Source: Setophaga petechia (lineage: Eukaryota > Chordata > Aves > Passeriformes > Parulidae). Taken from it: a DNA stretch of 64,000 bases. Shown here piece by piece: positions 25,141 through 59,260 of the stretch; position 1 is the stretch's first letter; each line of letters opens with the position of its first letter. Below the pieces are notes generated by a model that was given only the letters and a program-made list of their open reading frames with translations, was not told where the DNA came from and made no database searches. Made by a program: the position numbers and the translations under genes. The stretch is taken from assembly GCA_024362935.1 (NCBI GenBank), contig JANCRA010000025.1:12488936-12552935 (forward strand), in the 5' to 3' direction.

Positions 25141-25917
25141 CAAAAAGTCGTTTCTCTGAACTCCTCCTGGTTCCTGCTTTCTTAATTATTTTTGTCAAGT
25201 GTGTTGCACAGGCTGGTTTGAGGTCCTGAGCAGGACACTGACGTGGGAGTTCAGACAGAGGAGAAACAATATTTCAGAAGTTCATAATTTGGAATTATGT
25301 CACTGGGTAAGAGCTCTATAAAAGAGAGTTTACACAACCCTGATTTTTCTTCATAGCAACCCATGTTGTGTAAATAAAGCTGTCCCAGAAGCAGCCTGTC
25401 CCATTGCACAGCATGCATTTGCTCAGAGGCAGGACTGAAGGAAGGACTGGAAATTGTTTTGTCCATGTGAGTTTTGAGTCATGGAAGAGCTTGAGCATGC
25501 TCTTGCCCCCTTAGTACTCTGAGGCTTGATATTTTAGGTCAGAGGTACATAGGATTTTCCATTACTTTATCAAAATGTTAGCCTGTCTTTGCATGTTTTT
25601 CTGCCCCGACTAGCAGTCGGTATTTGATGATGATTCAGAGGTAATCAGTGTTACAAATCTCAGCTTTGCTAAACAGAGATGCTGGTGTCAGGTTGCATGC
25701 ACAGTTCCACTGCAAAGACAGATGAAAGCTGGCATTTAGGCTTAGAGGTCAGATAAAGCTTTGAGCATAGATTTGGCAGTGTCAGCATCTGATGAGAAAT
25801 TTCAGACATTCTTGGAGAATATCCTGATTTTCCAGTTGCCTTTTGCTGCCATTTTAATCGATGTTTGATCATGTTTAGGAGCAGTCTCCCAGTACCTAAA
25901 GGTCCCCCACAAGAAAG
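25141..25917. other. Non-coding between CR1 fragments
   Basis: No gene or named repeat seen. Confidence 0.45.
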
Positions 25918-26210
25918 CTGGAAAGGAACTTTTCATGGGGGCATGTAATGATAGGACAAGAGGGAATAGCTTTAGACTGAAAGAGGGCAAGTTTAGGTTA
26001 GATATTGGGCAGAAATTTGTCTCTGTGAGAGGGGTGAGGCACTGGAACAGGTTTCCCAGAGAAGTTGTGGATGTCCCATCCCTGCAAGCGTTCAAGATCA
26101 GGTGGGATGGGGCCTTGAGCAGCCTGGTCTAGTGGGAGATTTCCCTGCCCACAGCAGAGGGGTTGGAACTTTGAAGTCCCTTTTAGCACAAAACATTCAA
26201 TGATGCCTAA
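25918..26210 (+). mobile_element. CR1 LINE 3' end, second copy
   Basis: ATAGGACAAGAGGGAATAGC, TTTAGGTTAGATATTGGGCA, GAGGCACTGGAACAGGTT and GGTTGGAACTTTGAAGTCCC are standard CR1 3' landmarks, in plus orientation. The terminal octamers have decayed (CATTCAATGATGCC). This subfamily differs from the copy 0.8 kb upstream, so they are separate insertions rather than a duplication. Confidence 0.9.
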
Positions 26211-26654
26211 ATCTGAACCAGGAGTTGCAGTTTTGGATTTTGAATCAAAATTGTGGAAGTAAACTTATAAGCAGGGATTGCATCCAGGTTCCTGAAATAC
26301 TTGGGATTGGTTTAGAGCCTCATCCATACCCCAGTAACATTATTAGAGGAGCTTCATCTGACTCAAAATGCAATCATCAGATTGTTTCCAATGTGACATA
26401 CCCAGGGAGCAGCACCAGAGCAGTGCCTCAATCACTGCACTTTCAGTCCCTTTTATATTGGAGACTTGTTCTATCCCTGTGGGTTTGATGTTTATCAGTA
26501 TTTGTGCTGCTGGTTCCTCCTCAGCAGAGCTGTTGGGGAGCTTTTGTGTTGTCCCACAGTTCGAGGTGCCTCTGTCTCCCTTCAGGGCTTTGTTTGATGT
26601 CAGAGCAGGATGTCCTGTGCAGAGCCATGGGCAGAACAGTCATTCTGCTGTCCT

Positions 26655-26713
26655 CAATTTAAAGTCATTTAAACAAATTTAAACACAGGCAATTTAAAGT
26701 CATTTAAACAAAT
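26655..26713. repeat. 24-bp direct duplication
   Basis: CAATTTAAAGTCATTTAAAC plus AAAT occurs at 26655-26678 and again at 26690-26713 without mismatch, 11 bases apart. Confidence 0.9.
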
Positions 26714-27970
26714 CATAAGATATTTTCAGGGTGGCCTGCAAGAGTGTTGGTTTTGCTCACCTCCTTGCCTTGAGGTCAGGTGAACCCTACCTGCACCATT
26801 TCAGGCAGATATTTGTCCAGCCCCTTCTTTATTTTCCTCTGCCCATTGTCATGTCCAAAGTCTGCCTCCTGTCCCCACTGAAACTGAAAGTGTAGGATGG
26901 TAATTTTGTTGCAATGCTCTCAGAGACCATGGAAATAATAATTTCAGCAGGAGTGAGTTACTGCTTTTGAGGTGAATTCAGGGAAAGAAAGTGGTTACAG
27001 CAGCTTTGGGCAAAATAGCAAATAGAAATGGCAAGTAGAGATGTAAGTGAAGTGTGGGGGTTTTTCTCATGGAAGCAGTGAGTGGCATTTTCTACAGCAC
27101 AAAGTCCCACAGAGCTTGACTGAAGACCAAGCTGCAAGAAGATATTTTGGGAATGCTGCATCTATGTGGAAGTAGCAAGGTATTGAGTCTTCAGGAAAAT
27201 CCTCATCCAAGATAAAAAAACAGTACGTTAGCTGTGTTTGGTAAAGCAGTAACAAATGTTGACTTGAAGGTCTGTTGCTCAGTTGGTGTTCAGCTTCACA
27301 TCCTAGACAGATCCTGTATTTAAAAAAAAAAAAAAAGAAGTCTTTGGAAGCTCTTTGGGCAGTCTCTTGCTGCAGTGTTTGGATCACTTGAGAAAAATGC
27401 AATTACCAAAGCTTTCTGAAAGCTTTGTGGATGACCTTGTTGAGCTCTCTTAGGCACAGTCCCATTGCAGAAAGAAAAACAGATGGCAAAGACTGCTGAG
27501 TATAAAATTTCTGTTTTCTTTCTTGGTTTTTGTAGGTACCTCCCCGTGCTCAGGGGAGGGAAGCTGCCTATGTATGTTACTTCTTATTAATTGCATTTAT
27601 TCTGCAGCTTTATTCAAAGCAGCAGATGTGTTGGTGGTAGAAAGCATTTAGAAACAGGCATCTCTTTGCAAAATCAGTCCTCACTGATGTTGATGATGAT
27701 GCAGTAGGTAGGAATTAGAGCAGGCAGGGACTGTGCACAAGTGCATTGCCTGTGCTGTGTTGCACTGAGGTTCTGTTAAATGGAGGCAAACTTCAGCTTT
27801 TAATAACTTGTTACCTCAATGAACAGGCCTTTGTTGCCTCTCCTGTCTCTAAGGGCACAGCTTCACCAAATGGTGGGGAGAGTGCCAGGAATACCACTTG
27901 CAGTGATCAAAAACAGCTGGAACATCTGCTTTTCATGCCAGTCACCTTGAGGTTTAAGTAGGAATTTTTG
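26714..27970. other. Non-coding, no feature recognised
   Basis: Short open frames only. An A-run lies at about 27321-27334. Confidence 0.45.
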
Positions 27971-28096
27971 AAGTTGCTACTATTATATTGTATTATGTTA
28001 TGTTATGTTACATTTACTATATTTATATTATCAAGTTGCTACTATTATTTATATTATTTTGCTACTATTATTATATTATATTTATTATTATAAAAC
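27971..28096. repeat. AT-rich simple repeat
   Basis: A low-complexity ATT/TATTA block with three copies of GCTACTATTAT (near 27977, 28037 and 28061) and a TTATG run. Confidence 0.9.
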
Positions 28097-31000
28097 AAGG
28101 CAGACAGCAGAGTGTGAGCCACATTGAGGATCTGCTCACTGGGGGTGAATTGGTAGAAATGTCAGGATTAATGGCATTTTTGAAACAAAAATAATGCCTA
28201 ATGTTGCAGTTCACCATCAAAATATCAAATTACTTTTACTTTAGAAGCAGGAGTAAAAAAATCAAAATCTAGCCTGGTATACCAAACACCTGGCTCTGTG
28301 TTCCTCTCACAACCTGCTGGTTTTTCCAAGTGTGCCAAGTACTGAAGTTCAAGCAAAGGCAAATCTCACACCAGTAAATGTTTTGATGCAAATCCCTTAT
28401 TTTGAAGACAATGACTGGCAAAAGGCTGGCTTGGTAAGTGTAATTCCATGATGAGAACTACTCAAATACCTTTGTTCTTGGCATGGCTGGAATCAGCCCC
28501 CTTTGACTGGCTGTTTGAGAACTCTATAGCTGTTTTGAGAATTCTGTAGCTGTGCCTGAAGACTGCAAAAGCAGAGAGACTGCTTTTGATGGCAATATTG
28601 TCCAAAGAGGCAGACACAGAGGCAGCCTGTGTGCAGCACAGTGTCTCAGGGACAAGCACACCATAATTGCAGCACAATTCTGTTCTGTAAATTAAACAGT
28701 GCAACTTGCCAGCAGTTAAGGATTTTAACAGCACAGCTATCATGGCCATAATGTTGAAAATATATTTTATGATTTAAAAGCTTCTATATGTGGTTTAAGA
28801 TGGCCCATGGAATACCTCAAGAGGGTAACAGGCCAGCCAGCATTTCTCTCTGCTGTGCTGCAGAAGTTAGCAGTGCCAAAACCATGGACTTTCATCTTAT
28901 GCTGCTGAATGCTCAGTCTTCATTTGAGCCAAAGTTTCCTCTTTCTCCTGAAAAACAGAGTGCTCTGCTCTTCCCCCTTCCCCAGTCTAATCCTTCAGGA
29001 CCCCTCAGTGGGGGAGAGGAGAGCTTCAGTTGTGTGGTTGAAGAGATGAGGATGGGTAGGAGAGGACCCAGGGTTCTTGGGGGGAGAAGTCACCTGGGGC
29101 AGGGGGCTGTGACTGCACAGCCAGAGCTATGGTGGGCACCTTAGCTGGCTGTGTACTCACCCTTCCATGCTCACCTGAGCTCCTGAGCCTCCTGTGCCTT
29201 CACTGTGGAACGTGCAGACAAGCAAGAGTTGACAGTAGTTTTGCTCTAGTACATTCTAGGTGGAAACAGAGGCATTTCTGGAGCTGACAGAGGAGCTCAG
29301 CCCTGTAATATTGCAGGGTAGTGCAGCTACATGATGGTCTTTCCCACTCAAATCCAGCACTGCATCTCCATGTATCATATCCTCACTGAGCTTGCAGACA
29401 GCAGGCAATATTTGCTAGGTTTTAATGATTTAACTAGGGCAGTGGAAAATTTTAATGACAGAAGCAAGATTTTAATTGCATTTTCTGTGAAACCAGTTAC
29501 TACTCCAGCCGCTGTTTTTCAGTTCCTCACTTGCTGCATAAAATGCATTTCCTATACCTAGAGGGGAGCAGCAGCAAGGTATTATTTGTGGGTGAGGCTG
29601 GCAGGGAGACTGCATTAAGCAGTTAATGTCTGCTGATTTTCCTCTCCTTCCCAAGTGGAGTGCTCTGCCTTTTCCTCCATCATATTTCAAGTACCTTTAA
29701 TGTTCTGCAGCTTATTGTCATATTGCAAAGCCATTCACATGGCAGTGAATCAGAGTTGTACCTGGAGGAAGAATGGAATAATTTATATCTGCACACAAGG
29801 TTCCTAACTTGAGCTTTATCCCTGGAGGAGGTCAGCAATCTTATTTGTGGGTTCTGCACTAACCAGAAATGGAACAGTTTGCAGGGCTCCCTCTGTAACA
29901 GTTGGGTTTCATGCTCCTTGAATCCTTTTAACTGCAGGAGTGATGTTCCAATCTTGACCTGAGGACAAGAAGTTCATTTTTTTCTGTCTATCCTTTTAAT
30001 TGACCTAAATAAGTATCCAGAGACTCCCTTGGCCTGGCCCTACCCTTGAATTGGGGTTTTTGGGTAGTTTCTCTGACCCCATCTGTGATACATGACTTGA
30101 CCTAATTCACCATCTGTCCAGAAACTGTTGGCTGTCTCTTTTCACTGTATCCTTCACCCACATCTCTGTTTTGGAAGGTCAGATTGCTCCTCATCCTCAT
30201 GATTTTTGGTGTTGTGGGGCTGTGTTGGTGTGTGTGGTAGGCCAGGAGAGGGGCATTGCTTCCTCTTTAGAGTGGCACCAGCAGCAGGGTTTGCTCTGCT
30301 GTGTGAAATGCATGTCAGACTCTCTAAACACTTTCTTATGTTCAGTTTCAAGCAACCTTCACAGCATCTTTTTTAGTGTGTTTGCAAGGCACCTAGTGGT
30401 AATGTCAGGGGGTATTGCACCTGCATTCCTGTTCAGCCAGGAGGAACACTGGGAAAAACCTCAAATGATGCTGAAGTCCCATGGAATAACAGTAAGTTGA
30501 AAATATTCAACCAGGATAAGAGAAGAAATAAGACCATCCAAGGGAGGGTTAAAACTTTAAGCCATGATGAAAGGTCTGTGGATGCTGGGGGTAATGAAGA
30601 ACAACACCCTGCTTCATTCCTGCCAGTTTCCTTCTTGCCCTATCCTTACAACAAAAAGAACAGGAGAAGGGTCTCATAAGAAGGAAAATGCTTTTGTGCA
30701 AAACAGCCTGTAGACCTGCTCTTTCCTGAGGCTGCTGAGTGAAATCATTTAGCAGGGTTATAAAAGGGCTGGCTACAATGGGGGTGTTAATAGCATTTGC
30801 AGCTATGTAAGCAGCAGTAACAACAGCAGAGTAATCAAATCTCATCTTTCAGAGGGGAAGTTGATCACCTGAGTGGGTCTGGGATTTCCTCTTGCACCAT
30901 TGCCAGGTATCTTCAGTGGCTGATTGAAATGTGGAGTGCAGTCTGGGGCCAGGGGCATGGCAGTGGCTGGGTGGATCTAATCTCTGAACACACACAGCAG

Positions 31001-33075
31001 CTCTGGTCACACTCCTGCCCTGAGGCCTGAGAGCTCCCTGGGTGCTTCTGGCTCTTATCTCTGGCCTAGGCTTTCTGCTTTTTTTTTTTTAATTGTTTTT
31101 CCTCTTGACCTGAGCTTCAAGTGCATTGCTCTGGCAGAGTCATAACTGTTGGGTGAGATCTCTTCATCTCCACTCTTCATCTCTTCATCTCCTGGGTTAT
31201 AAGGCAGCTTCCTTTGCTGACTTTTAACCCAAGAGCAGTAAATGGCATGGCTGAGAAGAGGCAGGCATAGTGCTCATGCCTGACCAGACCCTAGGCAAGA
31301 ACCATCTCCATCTTATTTTCTCTTGGTACAGCTTTTCTGTCTCTTAATGGACTCACTGCAGCTGTGGGCAACTGGCTCCAGGCTGGCTGCCTCTTGCAGG
31401 GGCTCTGCTGTAGGATGCAGCATCTGTTCCAGCCTCCTCTTCAGCTTCTCTGCCTTTTCTTTGTATTCAGTTGCCTTTTATTTCCAGTAGGAAGCTCAGG
31501 TCCTGAGGGTTTCCCATCATGAATCCAGAGGAGCAGCTGAGGGTTGGCCCTGCTGGGCATTTGGATCCTCAGCAGGCATCTGCCAGCCAGCCTGGTGACA
31601 ACAGGGACAAAAAGGACCACTTCCCTCTGAGCAAGAACCTTCATGGCTCTGCTTGGTCCCTGTGAGGGACCTTTGGGGTACAAAGGTAGAAATATGGACT
31701 TGTGCTTGTAGAGAGGAGACAAGACTGGTGCCAAGGAGGGGGGAGGATGTGGCAGCAAGTCTGGCTGCTACTTCTGGCAAGCTGTGCCTGCATCAGTGCT
31801 GCCTTCCTTGGAGGTGTTTGAGGTGAAAAAAAACCCTGGAAAACAACTGGTGTGCTTTGGGAAGTGAAGCCCAGAAGAAAGGCAAGAAGCTGACTTGTGC
31901 ATCTGGCTGCAATGCCTGGCCCAGCATCTTCCCCTGACTTTGAGACAGGCTCTTCCCAAGCCTTTGATTTCTGTCTTGATGGTTTTTCTTTTTTTTTAGC
32001 CAGACCCAGTTTTGTAGAGGGACTGGAGCAAAGCCATCAAAACTAATAGTCCTGGCCTTCCTTCTTAGCAACACTCAAGTGTTTGCTGAGGTATTTTAGT
32101 TGTTGACTCCTGCTTTTTTCTAGGCCTTGACTTTAAGTAGCCATCAAGAGAGTACTCAAGGCAGTGAGCAGTGCTCAGGGAGAGCTTGAGGACAGGCTGA
32201 ACCTGTGGTACATCACCCTGCCCAAGTGCTCCTGAGACAGTGGACATGCCCTCAGGGCTCCCCTCTCCAGCTGTGACACAGCAGTGGAGACCTGCAGGGT
32301 CATGTCTTGAATCCTGTGACATGGTTTGGAGAAAACCTGGGTAAGCAGTTGGCCTTGGGAGGTGTTCTGACTGCAGGAAGCTGCTGGAGATCTCAATTTT
32401 CTGTGGTTTCCTCCTTTTAGTGAGGAAAGTATGGGCAAAACCAGGTCCTTCTTCAAGGGTGTCCCGTAGAGACCCCTAGGGAAAAGCCAATCTTTTCAGA
32501 AGGAACTGGAGTGCCAAGGACTTTCTCTAAGGGGGATGTTGATCCTATTATATCCTGGAAATCATTTCCTACCACGCTGGAGAATTGGCTTGTCAAAGCA
32601 CAAATTACCCAGCAAGGAAATCACTGCCTCCAGATTCATTCGCAGCTCCTTTGTCTGTTCTGTGCTTGGCTGGTGTGTTAGGTAAATATTTGTACAACAC
32701 AGAGAATTGCCTCCCTTTCTTCTCTTTTCCAAGGGTCAAAGAAATGTCAGCCATTGGCACTTGTGTGCAGCCAGGCTTCTGTGTTTGCTGGGAGGCAGGC
32801 TCCATGCCAGGATGGAGCAGCCAGGATGGCTGGCTGTGGTGGCCAGCAGCCCTTCCCAGGAGAAGCAGCTTACTGATGCTTTGTCCTGAGCTTATTCCAC
32901 AGGGCAGTGAAGTGCTGAGTGGAACAATGAAACAGAATAACCTCTCCCCTCTGCACAAGAGGAAAAATCCTGCTGCTCTTGGTGTCTTCCCTCCGTGAAT
33001 CTCCAGGCATGAACTGACTTCTGTTGCCTATTTTTTTTTTTTTTCTGATTTACTTTTTCCTCTCTATCCAACTGG
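28097..33075. other. Non-coding, no feature recognised
   Basis: No exon, LTR or tandem array seen. Short ATCTCTTCATCTC repeats lie near 31157-31192. The block 29330-29560 is AT-rich and unique-looking. Confidence 0.45.
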
Positions 33076-33140
33076 GCTTCAGTGATCCTTGTAGCTCCCT
33101 TGCAACTCAGGATATTCTACAGTTCTATGGGTCTATTCTC
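33076..33140 (+). mobile_element. Short CR1 3' tail fragment
   Basis: GATCCTTGTAGCTCCCTTGC, then AACTCAGGATATTCTACAG and TTCTATGGGTCTATTCTCT, resemble a mutated CR1 terminus with its ATTCTATG octamers. It is too short for certainty. Confidence 0.5.
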
Positions 33141-35153
33141 TAAAAAAACAGCAAGTGCTGAATTTCACATGAACTAAAATCTGTTTCAGCCCCATTCTGA
33201 GCACGTCCAGTTGCAGGACTCTCACAAACAGTAGTTTCTGCCTCATTGCTCTGAACAAGGGAGAAACTCACTAGTTACACATAAAATTATATAAAGACAA
33301 AGGAATTTCTCCTTTTTTTCCGTGACACTCAGTGCATGAAGCACAAGTTGTGGTTAGCTGCATTAATCAGTAGGTTACTTACCCAGTAGCTGAAAAATCT
33401 TCTGCAGAAGGTAAATAATGACCTTGCTATTTTTAGTCATAAATTTAAATAGCTTCAAATCAGAATCTGGGGGTGAGAAGATTTTGATCAGAAATTTGTG
33501 ACTGTTTAGCATCCAACAGGCCTGAATGAAACCCACATATCCCAGTTAACACCCCCATCAGGAAAGCAGGACACCCTAGATGGCTCTGAGCCTTGTCCCT
33601 CACTTGAATCTCTGACTACTTTCATGTTTTTCACATTTTTTGCACTTTCTCTTTATTAATTGCTCCCTTTGATCAGGAGCTTTCTGCTCACCTCTGCCAG
33701 ACCCCGTGGGATTCAGGAGCAAGTAGAGACAGAGTTCTGCAAACCTATTTGTAGTTACAATAGCTGGCCAAGAGCTCAGCACAGCCAGGGAGGGGGATCT
33801 GGCAAAGGGCTGTTTGTGAATTGTGGGGTGGTTCCTGGGGTGGTTTGGGGTTTTCCTTAGCCTCTGTGTAGCCCAGAGATGTTTGGGGGATGATGTAACC
33901 CCTGTGGCTTGTGAAAGCCCCTCCAAGGCAAGCAGATGGAGCACGCTCCTGCCTGAGGCACAGCGAGTCTCCCGTGCTGCAGGTGGGGTGGGCAGGATGT
34001 GGGTGGGTGTATGGGTAAAATGGGTGTGCTGCCTATGGAACAGCAGGTGTTTCTCCAGCAGTTCTTCCTCCTCAGGACCTGTTCCTGCCACTCCTGGCTG
34101 TAGGAATAATGTAGAAGGCTCAGACCATTCATCTAAACACTCAGACTTGAAGCTGTTGGGATGGTTCCCTGTGTATCCCAAGGCAGCCAACTCCTTTGGG
34201 CTTCCCAGAGCTTTGGAGATGATTTCCAGTTGTAAAGAAAATGGGGAAGAGAGTCTGGCTGCTCTCCCTGGTGTGTGGGTATTGAGCTGGTTTGCCACCA
34301 GCCTGGGAGAAGCCAGGGCTGATGGAGGTTTTGGAACTCCACTCCAAAATGTTTGTCAGAGCTGAAGCACTGCTGGGAGGTCTGAGCTCTGCTCACCAGC
34401 ACTGATAATCTGATTTAGCCAACCCATTAGTGATAGGGGCAGCAGGCACAGGGAGAGCTGCATGGTGCATCTGCTTGTCTTTGTTCCTCCTAAGCCCAGG
34501 AGGTCACTGAAGCTTTGGAAGGAAATCAGAATTGATCCTGAGCAGAATGAGAGGGGAAGGGAGTTTCAAATGAAGTTGCTTTGAACCTGGAAGATGGCTG
34601 TGTTTGAGTAGCAGTGTCCTTGACTGCATCACTGCCATTATTTTAGGCATGGCAGATGAGTATCCATACTTTCCTTCAAGAAAAGAAAATTTAAGTTTTT
34701 ATTATGAAAATAGGTGCATATAAGAATAATATTCTTTTGATGATTGAGCTAATTAGTAATCTAGTTATTGTCTTGTTTTTCTTTGGTAGTGCTAATTGAT
34801 AAAAATTAACATTCTTTAGTTTGACTACTGGGATTATCTGAGTAATTAAAAAATATTCCTAGTTGTGCAGTGATTAATGAAATCTCTGATATCTATCTTA
34901 GAACATGAATCTTTATTTAAGTAGTAAATTAATAAGAAAGAGGGAAGAGCTTTTAAGGAAGATAGAGGCAGTTTTTCTCTCTGTGCCAGTCTACAAACTC
35001 CAAGCAACATAAAACATCTCTGTGTCTCTGCTGGACCATTCCAGACTGTTAGAGGTCTCTCAGCCCTGCAAGACCAGTTCATACTGGTGACTGCTACACT
35101 TTCTTTTTTTAAGAAAAAAAGTTCCCTGACACCTTTCTGTTTCCTCTGTACAG
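33141..35153. other. End of B4GALNT3 intron 1
   Basis: No further exon seen. A 232-codon minus-strand frame at 33600-34298 has no recognisable domain. The stretch 34680-34870 is AT-rich. The intron ends in a T-rich tract and TTCCTCTGTACAG. Confidence 0.55.
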
Positions 35154-56347
<21,194 letters not shown>

Positions 56348-59260
56348 CCTTCAACCCCAGAGCTGTTTGTCAGCTCTGTCCACCATCTCATCCAGATGTG
56401 CACTTTACTGGGGCATGCAGCCGAGTGCCCAAGCTCTTCCTCTGCCTCCAGAGAGCTCTGATGGCATGGCACAGCTGGGGAAGGGGTGGTCAGGCTGGTG
56501 GAGCAGGAGCTGCTCTTGTCAGCGGCCGCGTGCAAGGCGCGGGATCCGCGTGTGGCTGGGAAGGCGAGTGGCAGAGGTGTCAAGGGAAACGCTTGGATTT
56601 CCTGCCATGCAGCCTGGTGGAAGGTACAGTGGGAGAGGTGCTGTGTTTCCTGTTGAGTCTTGCACCAAGCAAACACAAATCCCAGCTAAGCCTTGAATGG
56701 TTTATTTAGAGCAATGCAGCTTCTCTTTCAAAACTTGAATGGAAAAGAAAAATAGAAAAGAACCCACAACCGTCCCCATTTCCTCTCCTTTGCCTTCTCT
56801 CCAGTACCCATTATTTTGGACAGGAGACCAAAGTTCTCTGATCTGTGTTGCACCCACATGCCCATGTGCTGACTTAAGGAAATCTGGATGCAGAGGAGCT
56901 GATAAGCACTTTAGGCTGCTGGTGCTTAGATGTTTCTCTGTGCTTTTCACTTTGGTCATTATGAAAAATTGTGCTCATGTTCAGCAAATTATGGGCTGTG
57001 GATGGAGTTGTGAATACATTTTCCTTACAGGAGCCATGTTTGCCTGTAGCTGGGTGAGCTGGCAAGGGTGATGCTACAATTCCACCTAAATTATTGACCC
57101 ACTGCCTGGAGGGGGTATACAGAGAAGCTAACAGAGCATCTCAGGAGGAATTTTGCAGCCTTATCTGACAGACATATGTTTGTCCTAACAATATCAGGGA
57201 AACCCTAGCAGGGAAGAAGTGGCAATATTTTATTAGTTGAAGTATTGTGATTTGTCAGAAGAGGAGACAGAGTCTTCTGCTCTCAGAATCCTGTACATTT
57301 ATGCAGCATCTAAAAGTTAATTTAATAAGTTATGGCCTCACAGTTGTGTCTTGTCATAGTTTGACTCTTAAGTATAGAGCAGGCTTCTTGGTTGGAGAAC
57401 CAACACAGCTGTTGATGCTTCATCTCTGGAACAGCCCTGGGAGCTCTGGCCTGGTACGGAGCAGGTGGCCTCAGGTCTTGGCAGATGCACTGGGTGTGAC
57501 AAACAGTGAGGACAGAAGAGCGTTGAGTGAACAAAAGGATGGGCAAACCCATGCTGTCCCTGATGGAGGAACTGTGGAGAGAGCCCACAGCTGGCCTGGT
57601 GCTACAGGAAGTCTCATCCCCTAAAACTCCTGTTAATGTAAGGCAAGATTTTTTTTACCCTGTAACCATTTTAGAAGGCTGTTTAAACCCAGAAATCCCA
57701 GCTCACTCAGTGCTTTACTGCACTTCAGTGTCCCCATACCATGCTGAAAAAGGCTCAGGCTTGAGGGGACAGTGTGACATAGGATGGTGCTCATGGTGCC
57801 CAGTTCTGTGGGGAGTTGCTGGGAAGGAGTAATGGATATATGCAGAATACAAGCAAAGCTGGCTGGTACTAGACTTTTTTGCTCTTTGCTGATGGAGTGG
57901 ATGCCAGTTCAGAATAGGCATCCATTTATTACTGTGTCTGTGGTGCTTGACGAGTCCACCAAGTTCCGCTATTGCAGTAGAGAACTGAACATACAAGTTC
58001 TGGCATGTGAGATAGGAATCATGTCAAATCATCTGTTTGCATCAGTCTGGGTTTTGTGAGTGATGGATTTAGAAAAAGTCAGCCAGATACCAGAAAGTTC
58101 TGCTGTGCAGTGTGCAGCTGAGGTGAGAAATAGCCAGGAGATGGTTTTGTCTCTGAATCCATGGAGCCTTTGCCAGAATGGAGACACTGAATATCCCAGA
58201 AGAGGCAGCCCAAGCCAGAGTAGTCTTCTTATTGAGGGAAATACTTTACCCACTTAAATACTAAGAAATTAAATCATGGCAGTTGGTATGAGAGGGAAGA
58301 GGCTGACAACAGTCAACACTTTTTTTAAAATTTTTCTCTTTTTTTTTTTTTAAAGTATTATAGGAGTTTGGGAGACCAGAGCCCTGTGATGCAATGTTGC
58401 AATAAGCTCTGTTTCTCCCTGGAATGTGCAGTGTCAGTCATGCTCCCAGTGCAAGTCAGAGCCTGTGCTTCCCTCAGACACAGGCACAACTCCTCGAGTG
58501 TGTAGGTGAGCTGCTTTCCAGGCTCCAGGACTGTGCCTGCACAGCCTGTCCAGGCCGGCTGTGTCACGCAATGCCTGTGGAATGGGGAGAGGCTCTGGGG
58601 AGGGCAAGTGCCTGGACATGGCCAGGCTTTAGCAGCAACAGCTGGGAACACCACGGTGCCTGTTCTGCACATGGAGAGCTGCTGGATTTGGGGGCAGCCA
58701 GGAAGCCAAGCACGGGGAGGAGGAGTTATTTGTACCATGTGCTTTCACACCTGGCTGTGGATGTGCTCTGCAGCACCTAAAGTCAGCAGCTGGCATCCAT
58801 CTGTGGACACTGGCAAGAATTAGGTGCCTCCAGAAGGTAACTCAGTTGGCATAAACATCATGAGTCTTCCCCACCACAGAGGACAGCCAGCAAAGAGTGG
58901 ACTGGACAGTAGGGTGCACCCCTCAGTGCAGCACTGCCAGCAGAATTTGAGGATTTTGCCCCTATTTTTCAGCTGTGACTGTACTCCTTCCTTCACACCT
59001 TGTAAGCCAGGCCAGTGGTAAGCAGAACTACCTCGTGAGGACTCCTTGATGGAGATGTAAGGAGTTCCTGGTTTTCAGTCCACTTTCCTAATGGCCAGTT
59101 TCCCCACTGTCAAAGCTGCCATTCCAAATGTTCTTCCCTTCCAGTGGGAATACTCAGTTGGTATCCAGGCAAGTTGTAAAAGTCATTAATACTAATTGGC
59201 AGTAGCTGGCAGCCTCCATGGAGAAGCTTGGAGAGCCCATGGGAATAAAAACTCTCTTGC
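56348..59260 (+). other. B4GALNT3: B4GALNT3 3' UTR, end uncertain
   Basis: The sequence after the stop must begin the 3' UTR, but the cleavage site cannot be fixed. The first hexamers I find on this strand are ATTAAA at 58268-58273 and a canonical AATAAA at 59244-59249. Neither is followed by an obvious GT-rich element. The end given simply includes the second candidate. No coding feature is visible here. Confidence 0.35.

Noticed and set aside
33600..34298. A 232-codon minus-strand frame
   Set aside because: No recognisable domain, ordinary intronic composition and no support from neighbours. Chance openness in GC-balanced DNA is the simpler reading.
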